The translations under genes were made by a program, and so were the position numbers. From an uncultured Pseudomonadota bacterium (GTDB lineage: Bacteria; Pseudomonadota; Gammaproteobacteria; Steroidobacterales; Steroidobacteraceae): a stretch of 51,432 nt of DNA. The notes below the pieces were generated by a model. The model was given only the letters and a program-made list of their open reading frames with translations. It did no database searches and was not told the origin of the DNA. Shown piece after piece: positions 39,487 through 48,202 of the stretch (position 1 is the stretch's first letter; every line of letters starts with the position of its first letter). The stretch covers positions 1 through 51,432 of the forward strand of contig CAJACZ010000124.1 in the NCBI GenBank assembly GCA_903938365.1, written 5' to 3'.

Positions 39487-40740
39487 TCAAGGTTCCGTCA
39501 GTGACTCGCCGGTGGCGATCCCGAGTTTGCGCAGCTTCTCGACGAGCGTGGTGCGACGCAGCCCGAGCAGCCGCGCCGCCTGGGCGACCGTTCCACCCGA
39601 TCGCTCGAGCGCCTGCTCGATCAGCCGCGTCTCGATCGCCTGGAGGTGCGCCTTGAGGTCGAGGCCCTGCTCCGGCAACACGGTCGCCGCCAGCAGAGAC
39701 TCGGTGCCGCCGGGCTCCGGCTCGGATCCGAGCAGCCCGATCGCCTCGAGTTCGGTCAGCGCATTCTCGAGCGCTGAGGGCGCCAGGATGCCCGCCGCCG
39801 CAGCGCTGTCATGCGCGGGCGCAGGCCCGGGCGGCGCAGGATGCGCGCCGTACTGCCCGAACAGGTCGGCGACCAGTTCCGGGGGCCGGTAGCGCGGCGG
39901 AAGCTGCACCAGGTCCACCACGCCGTCGGTATTCAGGATGCTCAGACGCTCGACCAGATTCGCCAGCTCGCGGACGTTGCCCGGCCAGGCATGACGACGC
40001 AGCGCGGCCAGCGCCCGCTCGGTGAAGCGCAGCGGTCCGCGACCCGCCGCCGCATTCTGGCGGACGAACTCCGCGATCAGCGTTTCCAGGTCCTCGAGGC
40101 GGTCACGCAGTGCCGGCATCTCGATGGGGAACACATTCAGGCGGTAGAAAAGGTCGCCGCGGAAATGCCCGCGCAGGATGGCCTCGTCCAGGTTGCGATG
40201 GGTCGCCGCGATGATCCGGACATTGCAGGAAATGGGCTGGTGGTTGCCCACGCGCTCGAACACCCGCTCCTGCAGCACCCGCAGCAGCTTGACCTGCATC
40301 GGGAGGCTCATGTCGCCGATCTCGTCGAGGAAGAGCGTGCCCGCCTCGGCGATCTCGAAGCGCCCACGGCGCGCCGAGTAGGCGCCGGTGAAGGACCCCT
40401 TCTCGTGACCGAACAGCTCGCTCTCGAGCAGCTCGGCGGGGATGGCGCCGCAGTTGACCGCCACGAACGGGCCGTTTCGCCGCCGGCTCGAGTCATGGAC
40501 CGCGCGGGCGACGACCTCCTTGCCCGTCCCGGACTCGCCGAGCACCAGGACGCTGGAGTCGTGGGCGGAGACCTGCTGGATGAGGTGTACGACCTCCCGG
40601 ATCGGGGTCGAGTCGCCGCTGGGCATGCGCGCCCCATGGCCGGCCGCCTGCGGGGCGCCGGCAGATCCCAGGGTCCCCGCGGATGAAGTCGGTCTGCTCA
40701 AGAAGCTCACCTTGCCTGTGCGGGCTGGATTCTGTCCCAT
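39487..40740 (-). CDS. Sigma54-dependent activator, FleQ-like, no N-terminal FleQ/receiver domain
   Basis: AAA+ [53 protein letters not shown]...[14 protein letters not shown]-terminal [18 protein letters not shown] as in FleQ. Confidence 0.88.
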   Translation of the reverse strand: MGQNPARTGKVSFLSRPTSSAGTLGSAGAPQAAGHGARMPSGDSTPIREVVHLIQQVSAHDSSVLVLGESGTGKEVVARAVHDSSRRRNGPFVAVNCGAIPAELLESELFGHEKGSFTGAYSARRGRFEIAEAGTLFLDEIGDMSLPMQVKLLRVLQERVFERVGNHQPISCNVRIIAATHRNLDEAILRGHFRGDLFYRLNVFPIEMPALRDRLEDLETLIAEFVRQNAAAGRGPLRFTERALAALRRHAWPGNVRELANLVERLSILNTDGVVDLVQLPPRYRPPELVADLFGQYGAHPAPPGPAPAHDSAAAAGILAPSALENALTELEAIGLLGSEPEPGGTESLLAATVLPEQGLDLKAHLQAIETRLIEQALERSGGTVAQAARLLGLRRTTLVEKLRKLGIATGESLTEP

Positions 40741-40826
40741 GCCGCCACGCCGCGACGCGTGCAGGGCGCGCATTCGCACCCTGCGGACTGCGAACCCGCT
40801 CACACTTTACTCGTATCTGGGGGGCC

Positions 40827-40841
40827 GCCCGGGGCCCGGGC
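40827..40841. repeat. Perfect 15-nt palindrome GCCCGGG-G-CCCGGGC between pilZ and fleQ-like genes
   Basis: Read directly; no T-tract follows on the minus strand. Confidence 0.7.
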
Positions 40842-40874
40842 CAGCCTTGCCGACCGGGGAATCCGGCTGGCAAC

Positions 40875-41441
40875 TCAACGCCGCGTGTGTCGTACCCCGG
40901 CAATCTGCCGCCGGTGGCGCCGGAAGACAAGCTTCTCGACATGATCGCCGACCGCCTCGGGGAGCGGCTCGAAGCGCATGTGCACCACTCCGTCATGGCT
41001 TTCGTCGGCCACGGACCCCAACAGGCACAGGGGCTGGACCAGGGAATCCTTCAAATGGACCTCGACGACGCCCCGGGTTCCCGGCGCAGGGGCGGCTCCG
41101 TCCGTCTGCCAGACGATGCCGTGGGCATTGAAGCGCACCGGCCGCGCGGGTGGCCGGGACTGGCTGGCGGCCAGCAGGTGGCCGACCATCTCGAGCAGCA
41201 GGTTGACCTTGAGGTCGATACGCAGGAGGTCGGCCGCGTGGGGTGAGTCCTCGTCCTGCTTGTCCTGCTGCCCGTGCTCCTCGATGGCTGCGCAGGCCTG
41301 CAGCATCCGCAGGTTGCGGTCCGCCCAGCTGGCCAGCAGCGCGGCGTCCGGCGCGACCTCCAGCGCGCGGAAGCTCACGGGCAGCACATCGGCGTAGGCC
41401 AGTTCGTCGTGCAGGATCACCGTATCGCCGTGCTCGCCCAT
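40875..41441 (-). CDS. PilZ-like domain protein (probable atypical PilZ)
   Basis: YADVLPVSFRAL... N-terminal region and RPVRFNAHGIVWQTD...GTRGVVEVHL beta region; flagellar context next to fleQ. Confidence 0.7.
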   Translation of the reverse strand: MGEHGDTVILHDELAYADVLPVSFRALEVAPDAALLASWADRNLRMLQACAAIEEHGQQDKQDEDSPHAADLLRIDLKVNLLLEMVGHLLAASQSRPPARPVRFNAHGIVWQTDGAAPAPGTRGVVEVHLKDSLVQPLCLLGSVADESHDGVVHMRFEPLPEAVGDHVEKLVFRRHRRQIAGVRHTRR

Positions 41442-41454
41442 TTCGATCCGGACC

Positions 41455-41745
41455 TCAGCCCTGCCCCGACATCCGGGACGGGCACATCTGTGCAATGACC
41501 CGCTCGGACTCTAGCACCGCGCCCCGCAGGGCGGCGATCGTATCGGCTTCGGTCGGTCCCTCGGATGCATGGCGCTGCAGCGCATCGAGCAGGCTGCGGC
41601 GCGCGGCCAGCGTTGCCGAGACGTCCTCCCAGGCGTTGCGCTGCACCAGATCGACGAGCCGCACCGTGCTGGTGACGACCGCATCCGACAGCCATCGTCG
41701 CCGCGGCGATGCCGCGGACGACGGCAGGTCCCCCAGGAACTTCAT
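41455..41745 (-). CDS. FliT-like flagellar chaperone candidate
   Basis: 96-aa helical protein directly after fliS (ATGA overlap), typical FliT position and size. Confidence 0.6.
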   Translation of the reverse strand: MKFLGDLPSSAASPRRRWLSDAVVTSTVRLVDLVQRNAWEDVSATLAARRSLLDALQRHASEGPTEADTIAALRGAVLESERVIAQMCPSRMSGQG

Positions 41746-42161
41746 CCGGCCACTCGCTGGGCGTTGCGCGCCGACGCCGGCATCGCAACCCAGGCGCTGC
41801 GGATCTCCTGCAGCAGCGCCGTGACGCCGTCCAGGATCTCTGGCCGGTTTTCCAGCTGCGCACGCAGCAGTTCGCGGGTGATGTACTCGTAGAGGCGGTC
41901 GAGGTTGACCGCCAGCGCACCGCCCACCCGCAGGTCGAGGCTGCCGCGCAGCTCCCCGATGATGGCCAGCGAGCGCTGCAGGTGCACGTGCTTGTCCGCG
42001 ACCTCCCCGCGAAGGATGCAGCCGCGGGCCTGCGCGAAGCGCGACAGCGCGCCATCCATGAGCATCAGGATCAGGCCATGCGGATCCGCCGCGGCGACGC
42101 CGCCATGCGTGGCGACCATCTGGTAGGCGGCGAGTTTTCCGGCGCTGGAGGGGAAGGACAT
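41742..42161 (-). CDS. fliS: Flagellar export chaperone FliS
   Basis: AAYQMVATHGGVAAADPHGLILMLMDGALSRFAQAR...LDRLYEYITRELLRA. Confidence 0.93.
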   Translation of the reverse strand: MSFPSSAGKLAAYQMVATHGGVAAADPHGLILMLMDGALSRFAQARGCILRGEVADKHVHLQRSLAIIGELRGSLDLRVGGALAVNLDRLYEYITRELLRAQLENRPEILDGVTALLQEIRSAWVAMPASARNAQRVAG

Positions 42162-42194
42162 GGCGAACTCCGGGGCAGTAATCTGTCACCAGAG

Positions 42195-42221
42195 TTAACG
42201 GCGCACGGCGGCTGGACTTGA
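42195..42221 (-). promoter_or_regulatory. Sigma28 (FliA) promoter TCAAGTCC-N11-GCCGTTAA upstream of fliS
   Basis: 7/8 match to GCCGATAA and canonical N11 spacing; about 26 nt predicted 5' UTR. Confidence 0.7.
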
Positions 42222-42246
42222 GGCCCAGGGCGCCGCCGGCGCGCGA

Positions 42247-43599
42247 TCAGCCGAGTCTTTGTGCGAGGAACCCGCTGGTGGACTGCATGCCGCTGAGCAG
42301 CGAGTCGAGCGCCGAGAACTGGGCGCGATAACGCTTCTCCACCGCCACCATGCGCAGTTCCAGCGCCTCGCGATCGCGGGTCGCGGCGCGCTTCGTGGCC
42401 GTCAGGGTTTCGCTGCGCTGGGTCACACGGCCCTCGGCGCCGATGGCCCCTTCGACGACGGTGCTGAGCCGCGCGGCGACGCCTTCGGCGGACCCGAACA
42501 GTCGACCCACCGAGCCATAATCCGCCGACAGGGCCGCCGTAAGTTTGGCTTCATCGAGCTTGAGCGTGCCGTCCGCACCGAAACTGACGCCGATGGAGCT
42601 CAGGCTGTCGTAGGGCGCGCTGGCCGTCGCCGATGCCGCAGCCGCCTCACGCCGCAGGCTGCCTTCGATGTTGCGCAGCATCGCGTCGCCCACCAGCGGC
42701 CCACCGACCCGTGTTGCCGGGTCATAGCTGCGAAGGCGCGCGATGGTGTTTCCCAGAACGTTGAAATCGGCGATGAACTTGACCACACGGTCGCGCGCGG
42801 CCGTAGTGTCGTTCCCGACGGTCAACGTGAGGGGTGTGCCGGGCTTGGCCGCGAGCAGATCGAGGGTCACACCCTCGATCGCGCCGACCACGGAGTTGCT
42901 CGCACTGCTGACCTCGAAGCCGTCCACCAGCAGGCTGGCGTCGCGCGCGGCAGCGACCTCGGAGAGGCCGCCGTGAGAACCCGCCGCGTAGCCCAAGCCG
43001 TGGAGCGCGCCGCCGGTTGTGCTGACGGACATCGCGTTGTCGGCGCCGGTCAGGCGCGAGGTGAGCACCAGGCGTGAGCCGTTCTTCTCGTTGATGATGG
43101 TGGCCTGGATGCCAGTGTTGCCGGCGGCGCTGTTGATGCCGTCGCGCAGGTCCTCGAGCGAATCCGCGTCGGCCGGCAGGGTCACCGAGAAACTCGTCTC
43201 ACCCTGGCTGAAGCTCAGCGTTCCCGCCCCGAGTCGGTGCGCCCTGCCTTCCGAATAGACTCCGGAGGCGAGCTTGTGCGCGCTGGCCCGTTCGGTGACC
43301 TCGACCGAGTAGCTTCCGGCAACGCTGCTCGCGTCAGCGCTGGCGGAAAATACGCTCTTGTCCGAGGACTCGGCCTTGCGGCCCTGGAAAACCGTCTCCG
43401 TCTTCAGGCCCGCCAGCGAGGTCTGCAAGGCCGAAAGCGCGCCCCGCAAGGTGCCGGTCGCGGTGATCTGGGCGTCGACCCTGGATTCGATGCGCTTGAT
43501 GCGGCCTTCCGCGCCCGCGCGCTCCGAGGCCACAAGCTGCTTGACCAGCGAATTGATATCGAGGCCTGAGCCGAGGCCCTGGGCTGAAAGTCCCGCCAC
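42247..43599 (-). CDS. fliD: Flagellar filament cap protein FliD
   Basis: VAGLSAQGLGSGLDINSLVKQLVASE; GTG start. Confidence 0.94.
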   Translation of the reverse strand: MAGLSAQGLGSGLDINSLVKQLVASERAGAEGRIKRIESRVDAQITATGTLRGALSALQTSLAGLKTETVFQGRKAESSDKSVFSASADASSVAGSYSVEVTERASAHKLASGVYSEGRAHRLGAGTLSFSQGETSFSVTLPADADSLEDLRDGINSAAGNTGIQATIINEKNGSRLVLTSRLTGADNAMSVSTTGGALHGLGYAAGSHGGLSEVAAARDASLLVDGFEVSSASNSVVGAIEGVTLDLLAAKPGTPLTLTVGNDTTAARDRVVKFIADFNVLGNTIARLRSYDPATRVGGPLVGDAMLRNIEGSLRREAAAASATASAPYDSLSSIGVSFGADGTLKLDEAKLTAALSADYGSVGRLFGSAEGVAARLSTVVEGAIGAEGRVTQRSETLTATKRAATRDREALELRMVAVEKRYRAQFSALDSLLSGMQSTSGFLAQRLG

Positions 43600-43601
43600 G
43601 C

Positions 43602-43967
43602 TCAGGCCTTCCCGTCGAACAGCACGCCGAGACCGCGGTCGATCATGGCGGCCACGCGCAACTGGGTGGCATCCGGAATCATGCGCACGACCCCGCCTCC
43701 GGCATCGCGCACCGTGACGATCGTCTTGCCGCTCGCGGCATCCACCTGGAAGTTCAGGTCGCGGTTCGCGCTGCGCACGAACGTGTCGATCTGGGCGGAG
43801 ACGGCGGCCTGCTCCTTGGTGTCCTGCGGCGGCAGCTGCGGACGCGACGGCGGTGCCATTTCCGGAAGCGCTACCAGCGTGCGCCTGGCGCCCGGCGCCG
43901 AACCGGTACCCGGCACCGGGGCAGTGGCGACTGCCCTGCCGGCAAAGGCGACTGTCTCTGAGCTCAT
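43602..43967 (-). CDS. flaG: Flagellar protein FlaG
   Basis: VRSANRDLNFQVDAASGKTIVTVRDAGGGVVRMIP. Confidence 0.9.
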   Translation of the reverse strand: MSSETVAFAGRAVATAPVPGTGSAPGARRTLVALPEMAPPSRPQLPPQDTKEQAAVSAQIDTFVRSANRDLNFQVDAASGKTIVTVRDAGGGVVRMIPDATQLRVAAMIDRGLGVLFDGKA

Positions 43968-43998
43968 GAGTGTCCACCTCGAATCGGGAAAAGGCGAA

Positions 43999-44022
43999 GG
44001 ACAGTGCCCTCAGGCACCGTCC
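43999..44022 (-). terminator. Hairpin GGACGGTGCC-TGAG-GGCACTGTCC followed by T-rich TTCGCCTTTT, after fliC
   Basis: 10-bp stem with one G-T wobble; imperfect T-tract; in the fliC-flaG gap. Confidence 0.6.
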
Positions 44023-44076
44023 CCCGCCGGTCGAACCCGGCTCTTTCAAGCCTGGTCGTCATGGCTTACCCAGTGA

Positions 44077-44898
44077 TCATCGCAGCAGCGCGAGGACGTT
44101 CTGGGGAGCCGAGTTGGCCTGCGAGAGGATCGCAATGCCGGCCTGCTGCAGCACCTGCGCGCGGGTCAGCGAAGCGGTCTCGGAGGCGAAGTCCGCGTCC
44201 TGGATGCGCGAGCGGGCGGCCGACATGCTCTCGGAGGAGGTCTGCAGGCTCGAGATCACCGACTCGAAGCGGTTCTGAGTCGCACCGAGACTGGCGCGGG
44301 CCGTGTTGACCGTATCGATGGCCGTGGTGACGGACGTGAGTGCGGTAGCGGCACCGGCAGCCGTCGAGATGTCCACCGCGGCGATGGCCAGGCCCGTGGA
44401 ATCCTTGGCGGTGATGGCCGCCACGGTGATCGTCTGGCCGTTGTCGGCGCCGACCTGGAAGTCGGTCGCGGCAAACGTGCCGTCGAGCAGCGCGATGCCG
44501 TTGAACTTGGTCTGGTCGGCGATGCGGTCGACTTCCGCGATAAGCATCGTGGCTTCCGCGTTCAGGGCCGTCCGGTCCGACGCGCTGTTGGTGCCGTTCG
44601 AGGACTGCACGGCCAGCTCGCGCAGGCGCTGCAGGTTGTTCCCGATCGAGCCCAGCGCGCCGTCCGCCGTCGAGGCAAGCGAGATCGCGTCGCTGGCGTT
44701 GCGGGTGGCCTGGTTGAGGCCGCGGACCTGCGAGGTCATGCGCTCGCTGATCGCGAGGCCGGCGGCGTCGTCCTTGGCGCTGTTGATGCGCAGACCCGAC
44801 GACAGGCGCTGCAGGGCGGTCGACTGCTGCGCGGCCGACGTGTTGAGGTTGCGCTGCGCGGTGAGCGAGGCGACGTTGGTGTTGATCATCTGGGGCAT
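44077..44898 (-). CDS. fliC: Flagellin (short, 273 aa)
   Basis: [54 protein letters not shown]...[17 protein letters not shown]; strong AAGGAG RBS. Confidence 0.98.
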   Translation of the reverse strand: MPQMINTNVASLTAQRNLNTSAAQQSTALQRLSSGLRINSAKDDAAGLAISERMTSQVRGLNQATRNASDAISLASTADGALGSIGNNLQRLRELAVQSSNGTNSASDRTALNAEATMLIAEVDRIADQTKFNGIALLDGTFAATDFQVGADNGQTITVAAITAKDSTGLAIAAVDISTAAGAATALTSVTTAIDTVNTARASLGATQNRFESVISSLQTSSESMSAARSRIQDADFASETASLTRAQVLQQAGIAILSQANSAPQNVLALLR

Positions 44899-44997
44899 GG
44901 GGAAACTCCTTCGTTGATGTCGGTCTCCGAGTCGCCCCGGAGTCTGCGGTGTCAGTCCTCGGTCCAGGCTCGAAGCCAGTGCCGTTCTGTACTGTGT

Positions 44998-45024
44998 TTA
45001 TCGGTTCGGTATGTACTTACTTGA
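44998..45024 (-). promoter_or_regulatory. Sigma28 (FliA) promoter TCAAGTAA-N11-ACCGATAA upstream of fliC
   Basis: 7/8 match to GCCGATAA, TCAAG -35 and exact N11 spacing in the flgL-fliC gap. Confidence 0.85.
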
Positions 45025-45073
45025 GGGGTTTTTCGCTCGGCCTGGCGTACTGCGACGCAGGTCACATTCAGGC

Positions 45074-46267
45074 TCAGAGGTAGTCGAACAGCGTGAGCTG
45101 CGCCACGCGCGTGTAGGACTGCTGCGCTGCCTGCAACGCCACCATCTGCGTGTTCATGCGCCCGATGGCCTCGGCGTAATCGAGGTCGCGCACCTGCGCC
45201 AGGCTCGCGTTCACCTCCAGCTCGAAGCTCTCGCGCGCACTCGTCGCCGAATCGAGCGCCGAGAGGCGCGCGCCCACTTCGGCACGCACCGTCAGCAGGT
45301 GGTCGAGGCCCTGGTCAAGCTGCTGCAGCAAGCCCGCGAAGGCCGTGCTGCGCTGCGCCGCGGGGGCCACGCCGGTGCCCGGTGACTCCACCGTGGTGAT
45401 GAGCCTGTCGAGTGTTGCGAAGATGTCTTCGTTGCCGGCGCGGTTGATGGCGAAGCTGTCGCCCGCCGCCGGAGCGCCCTTCACGGTGACCCTGGCGCCC
45501 AGGAACTCGATGGCCTGCCCGGGCGTGAACGCGCCGGCGACGACTTCAGCGCCGCCCGCATCACGTACGGAATAGGTCCCAGCCGTGGGGAACTGCAGGC
45601 TGTAGCTGCCCGCAACCCATGAGGCCGGATCGACGACCGCACCGGTGTCGATGCTGCCGGAACCCTGATTCCCCGGGGCGGCAGCGGTGGTGAACGTCCC
45701 GTTGCCGGCCACTATGTTCATGAACACTTCGGCGCCGCTGTGGCCATCCAGCACGCGCTGCGAAGGCCCTACCTGCACAGAACGCGTCAGACTGTCGCCC
45801 GAATAGGCCACGCCGAGGGCGCTCCGCGCGAAGGGTTGAGTCGCCGTGCTCGTGCCGGCGAACAGGTAGCCGCCGCTGGCATCCTTGCGGTTGGCCAGGT
45901 CCACCATCTCGTCGCGCCGCTGGCGCAGTTCGGCGCCGATCATCTGCCGTGAGGCGGGATCGAGCGCCCCGCTGTTCGCCTGGATGGTCAGCTCGCGCAC
46001 CCGCTGCAGGACGTTGCCCGCATCCGCGAGGGTCTGCTCCTCGAGCGACAGCCGGTTCGTGACCAGGTTCGCGTTGGTGGCGAACTGCCCCGACGCGGAC
46101 AGGGTGCGCTCCAGCCCTTCGATCCGCGCGGCAGCCGAAGGATCGTCGCTCGGCTGCGCCACGCGCCGGCCGGTGGCAATCTCGTTCTGGGTCCGGGACA
46201 GCGTGGCCTGCTGTCGCAGCATGGCCGTGACCGGGTTCTGCTGCAGCGTGAGGGTGGAGAGTCTCAT
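45074..46267 (-). CDS. flgL: Flagellar hook-filament junction protein FlgL
   Basis: MRLSTLTLQQNPVTAMLRQQATLSRTQNEIATGRRVAQPSDDPSAAARI. Confidence 0.96.
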   Translation of the reverse strand: MRLSTLTLQQNPVTAMLRQQATLSRTQNEIATGRRVAQPSDDPSAAARIEGLERTLSASGQFATNANLVTNRLSLEEQTLADAGNVLQRVRELTIQANSGALDPASRQMIGAELRQRRDEMVDLANRKDASGGYLFAGTSTATQPFARSALGVAYSGDSLTRSVQVGPSQRVLDGHSGAEVFMNIVAGNGTFTTAAAPGNQGSGSIDTGAVVDPASWVAGSYSLQFPTAGTYSVRDAGGAEVVAGAFTPGQAIEFLGARVTVKGAPAAGDSFAINRAGNEDIFATLDRLITTVESPGTGVAPAAQRSTAFAGLLQQLDQGLDHLLTVRAEVGARLSALDSATSARESFELEVNASLAQVRDLDYAEAIGRMNTQMVALQAAQQSYTRVAQLTLFDYL

Positions 46268-46280
46268 GGCGTTTCAGTCC

Positions 46281-48167
46281 TCAACGGGTCGAATCCAGCA
46301 GGGTCCGGAACATCTCGTTGGCGACGCGCACCAGCTGCGCGGCAGCCTGATAGGCCTGCTGGTAGCGCAGCAGGTTGGCGGCCTCCTCGTCGAGGTTCAC
46401 GCCCGACACGCTCTGGCGCTGCGTGATGGCCTCGTCCCGCATGACAGTTTCAGCCTCGAGCCCGACCTGGGCCTGCTGGGTGGTTAGACCCAGCCCGGTC
46501 GTCGCACGGATCGCCGCATCCGCCACGGAGGTCCGACCGCCGTCCAGCCGTCCACCGGCGAGCGCATCGGCCATCGCCAGCGCGTTGCGGTTGTCGCCCA
46601 CGCCGGCTGAGTTGTCCTTGACGGTGAACCGGTCGCCAGCCGCCGGCGTGCCCTCGAGCGTCACGCTCCAGCCGTTGAGCTGGATCGGAGCACCGCTGGT
46701 GTAGGGATAGCTGCCGGAACCGTTGATCGAATAGCTGCCAGGCCCGGTGAATTCGAGGGTCACGGCCTGCCGCAGGCTGGGATTGGCGGGGTCCACGACC
46801 TCGCCAGGGGAAATCGTGGCACGCCCCAGGTTCGCGGCCGCGGCTTCGGCGCGGATCGGCGCGGCGGCTGCGATGCGCGTCGGATCCTTGATGTTCAGCG
46901 CCAGGCCTTCGAGTCCGTCGCGCGTCGGACGCACCAGATAGCGGTCGCCCTCGGCGGGCGTACCGCTGAGCTGGAAGGCGACGCCCTCGGCGCGCAGCGG
47001 ATCCGCGCTGGTGCCCGTGCCGGTCGTCGGGACGCTGCCGCCACCGTCGGCACGGCGCAGCATCCAGCGACCGCCGGTGAAATCGAGCTGGTAGTCGGTG
47101 CCGGTCAGGGCGCCGCTCGACTCGATCGACGCCCGTACGGTCGCGCTGCCGGTGTTGGTGCCGCTGGGCATGACCGAGGGCGCACCGAACGAGAAGAAAT
47201 CGCCACCCAGGGCGCCCTTGAGGTCGAGCCCGGCACGATGCTGCTCGTTCATGGCCTCGGTCAGCCCGGCCGCGATGCGACCGAGATCGCTGCGCGCCGG
47301 GTCCAGGACCTGGCTGCGGAAGTCGAGCAGGCCACCCACCGACCCCCCGCTCAGGGACGCGGTCACGTCGCTGGTGCCCTGGTTGCCCTCGAGCAGCACC
47401 CGCGGGCGGGTGACGTCGAAGCTGTCGGGGACCGTGGTCAGTTTCGAGGCGGACTGGTTCACCACCAGGGCCTGGCCGTTGCCGATGAACACGTTCAGGA
47501 CACCGCGTTCCTGCGGCACCGTCGTCACCGTCACCTTGGTGGCGAGTTCGTCGAGCAGGCGATCCCGCGCGTCGAGCAGATCGTTGGGTGGCTGGTCCGT
47601 CTCGGCGTAGCCGCCGGCGATGTCGCGGTTGAGCCGCGCGATGCTCTGCGCCAGGTTGTTGATGTCGGCGGTCTCGGAACGCAGTCGCGAGCTGACGCTC
47701 TCTTCCATGCTGCCGAGCCGCTCGTCGAAGCCCTTGAGCCGGTCGACCAGGCCCTGGGCCTCGCCCAGCAGCGTCTGGCGCGCGGCCATCGAACCCGGCT
47801 CGGTCGCGACCGTCTGCACCGCGTTCTGCAGGCGCTGGACGGTGGCGGAAAGTCCCGTCGAAGCCTCGCCCAGCAGGTTGCTGACGCGCGCGGCCTCACC
47901 CGCGAACACCTCGAGGCGCGCGGTGGTGCTGGAACCCGAGCGCGACTGGTCGACCAGATAGTCGTTGACCTGACGCCGTACGGTGCCCACCTCGACGCCA
48001 TTGCCGACCCAGCCGTTGCCGGCGGGGGATGCGACCCGGGTGCGCAGGTCCACCCGCTGGCGGACGTAGCCCTCAGTGTTCGCGTTGGCGATGTTGTGGC
48101 TGGTCGTATCGAGGGCGCGCTGCATCGCCAGCAGCCCGCTCAACCCGGTCGACATGACATTACCCAT
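46281..48167 (-). CDS. flgK: Flagellar hook-associated protein FlgK
   Basis: STGLSGLLAMQRALDTTSHNIANANTEGYVRQRVDL. Confidence 0.97.
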   Translation of the reverse strand: MGNVMSTGLSGLLAMQRALDTTSHNIANANTEGYVRQRVDLRTRVASPAGNGWVGNGVEVGTVRRQVNDYLVDQSRSGSSTTARLEVFAGEAARVSNLLGEASTGLSATVQRLQNAVQTVATEPGSMAARQTLLGEAQGLVDRLKGFDERLGSMEESVSSRLRSETADINNLAQSIARLNRDIAGGYAETDQPPNDLLDARDRLLDELATKVTVTTVPQERGVLNVFIGNGQALVVNQSASKLTTVPDSFDVTRPRVLLEGNQGTSDVTASLSGGSVGGLLDFRSQVLDPARSDLGRIAAGLTEAMNEQHRAGLDLKGALGGDFFSFGAPSVMPSGTNTGSATVRASIESSGALTGTDYQLDFTGGRWMLRRADGGGSVPTTGTGTSADPLRAEGVAFQLSGTPAEGDRYLVRPTRDGLEGLALNIKDPTRIAAAAPIRAEAAAANLGRATISPGEVVDPANPSLRQAVTLEFTGPGSYSINGSGSYPYTSGAPIQLNGWSVTLEGTPAAGDRFTVKDNSAGVGDNRNALAMADALAGGRLDGGRTSVADAAIRATTGLGLTTQQAQVGLEAETVMRDEAITQRQSVSGVNLDEEAANLLRYQQAYQAAAQLVRVANEMFRTLLDSTR

Positions 48168-48202
48168 CGAACTTCACTCCAACGGAAAGCGGGGTCATGC
48201 CC

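Noticed and set aside
44028-44050. GCCGGGTTCGACCGGC in the fliC-flaG gap resembling a tRNA T-arm
   Set aside because: Loop is only 6 nt and no acceptor, D-arm or anticodon arm is present; treated as a small hairpin only
48168-48202. GG-N10-GC match (GGGCATGACCCCGC) upstream of flgJ
   Set aside because: The -12 element lacks TTGC and the -24 box is poor; chance GC-rich match
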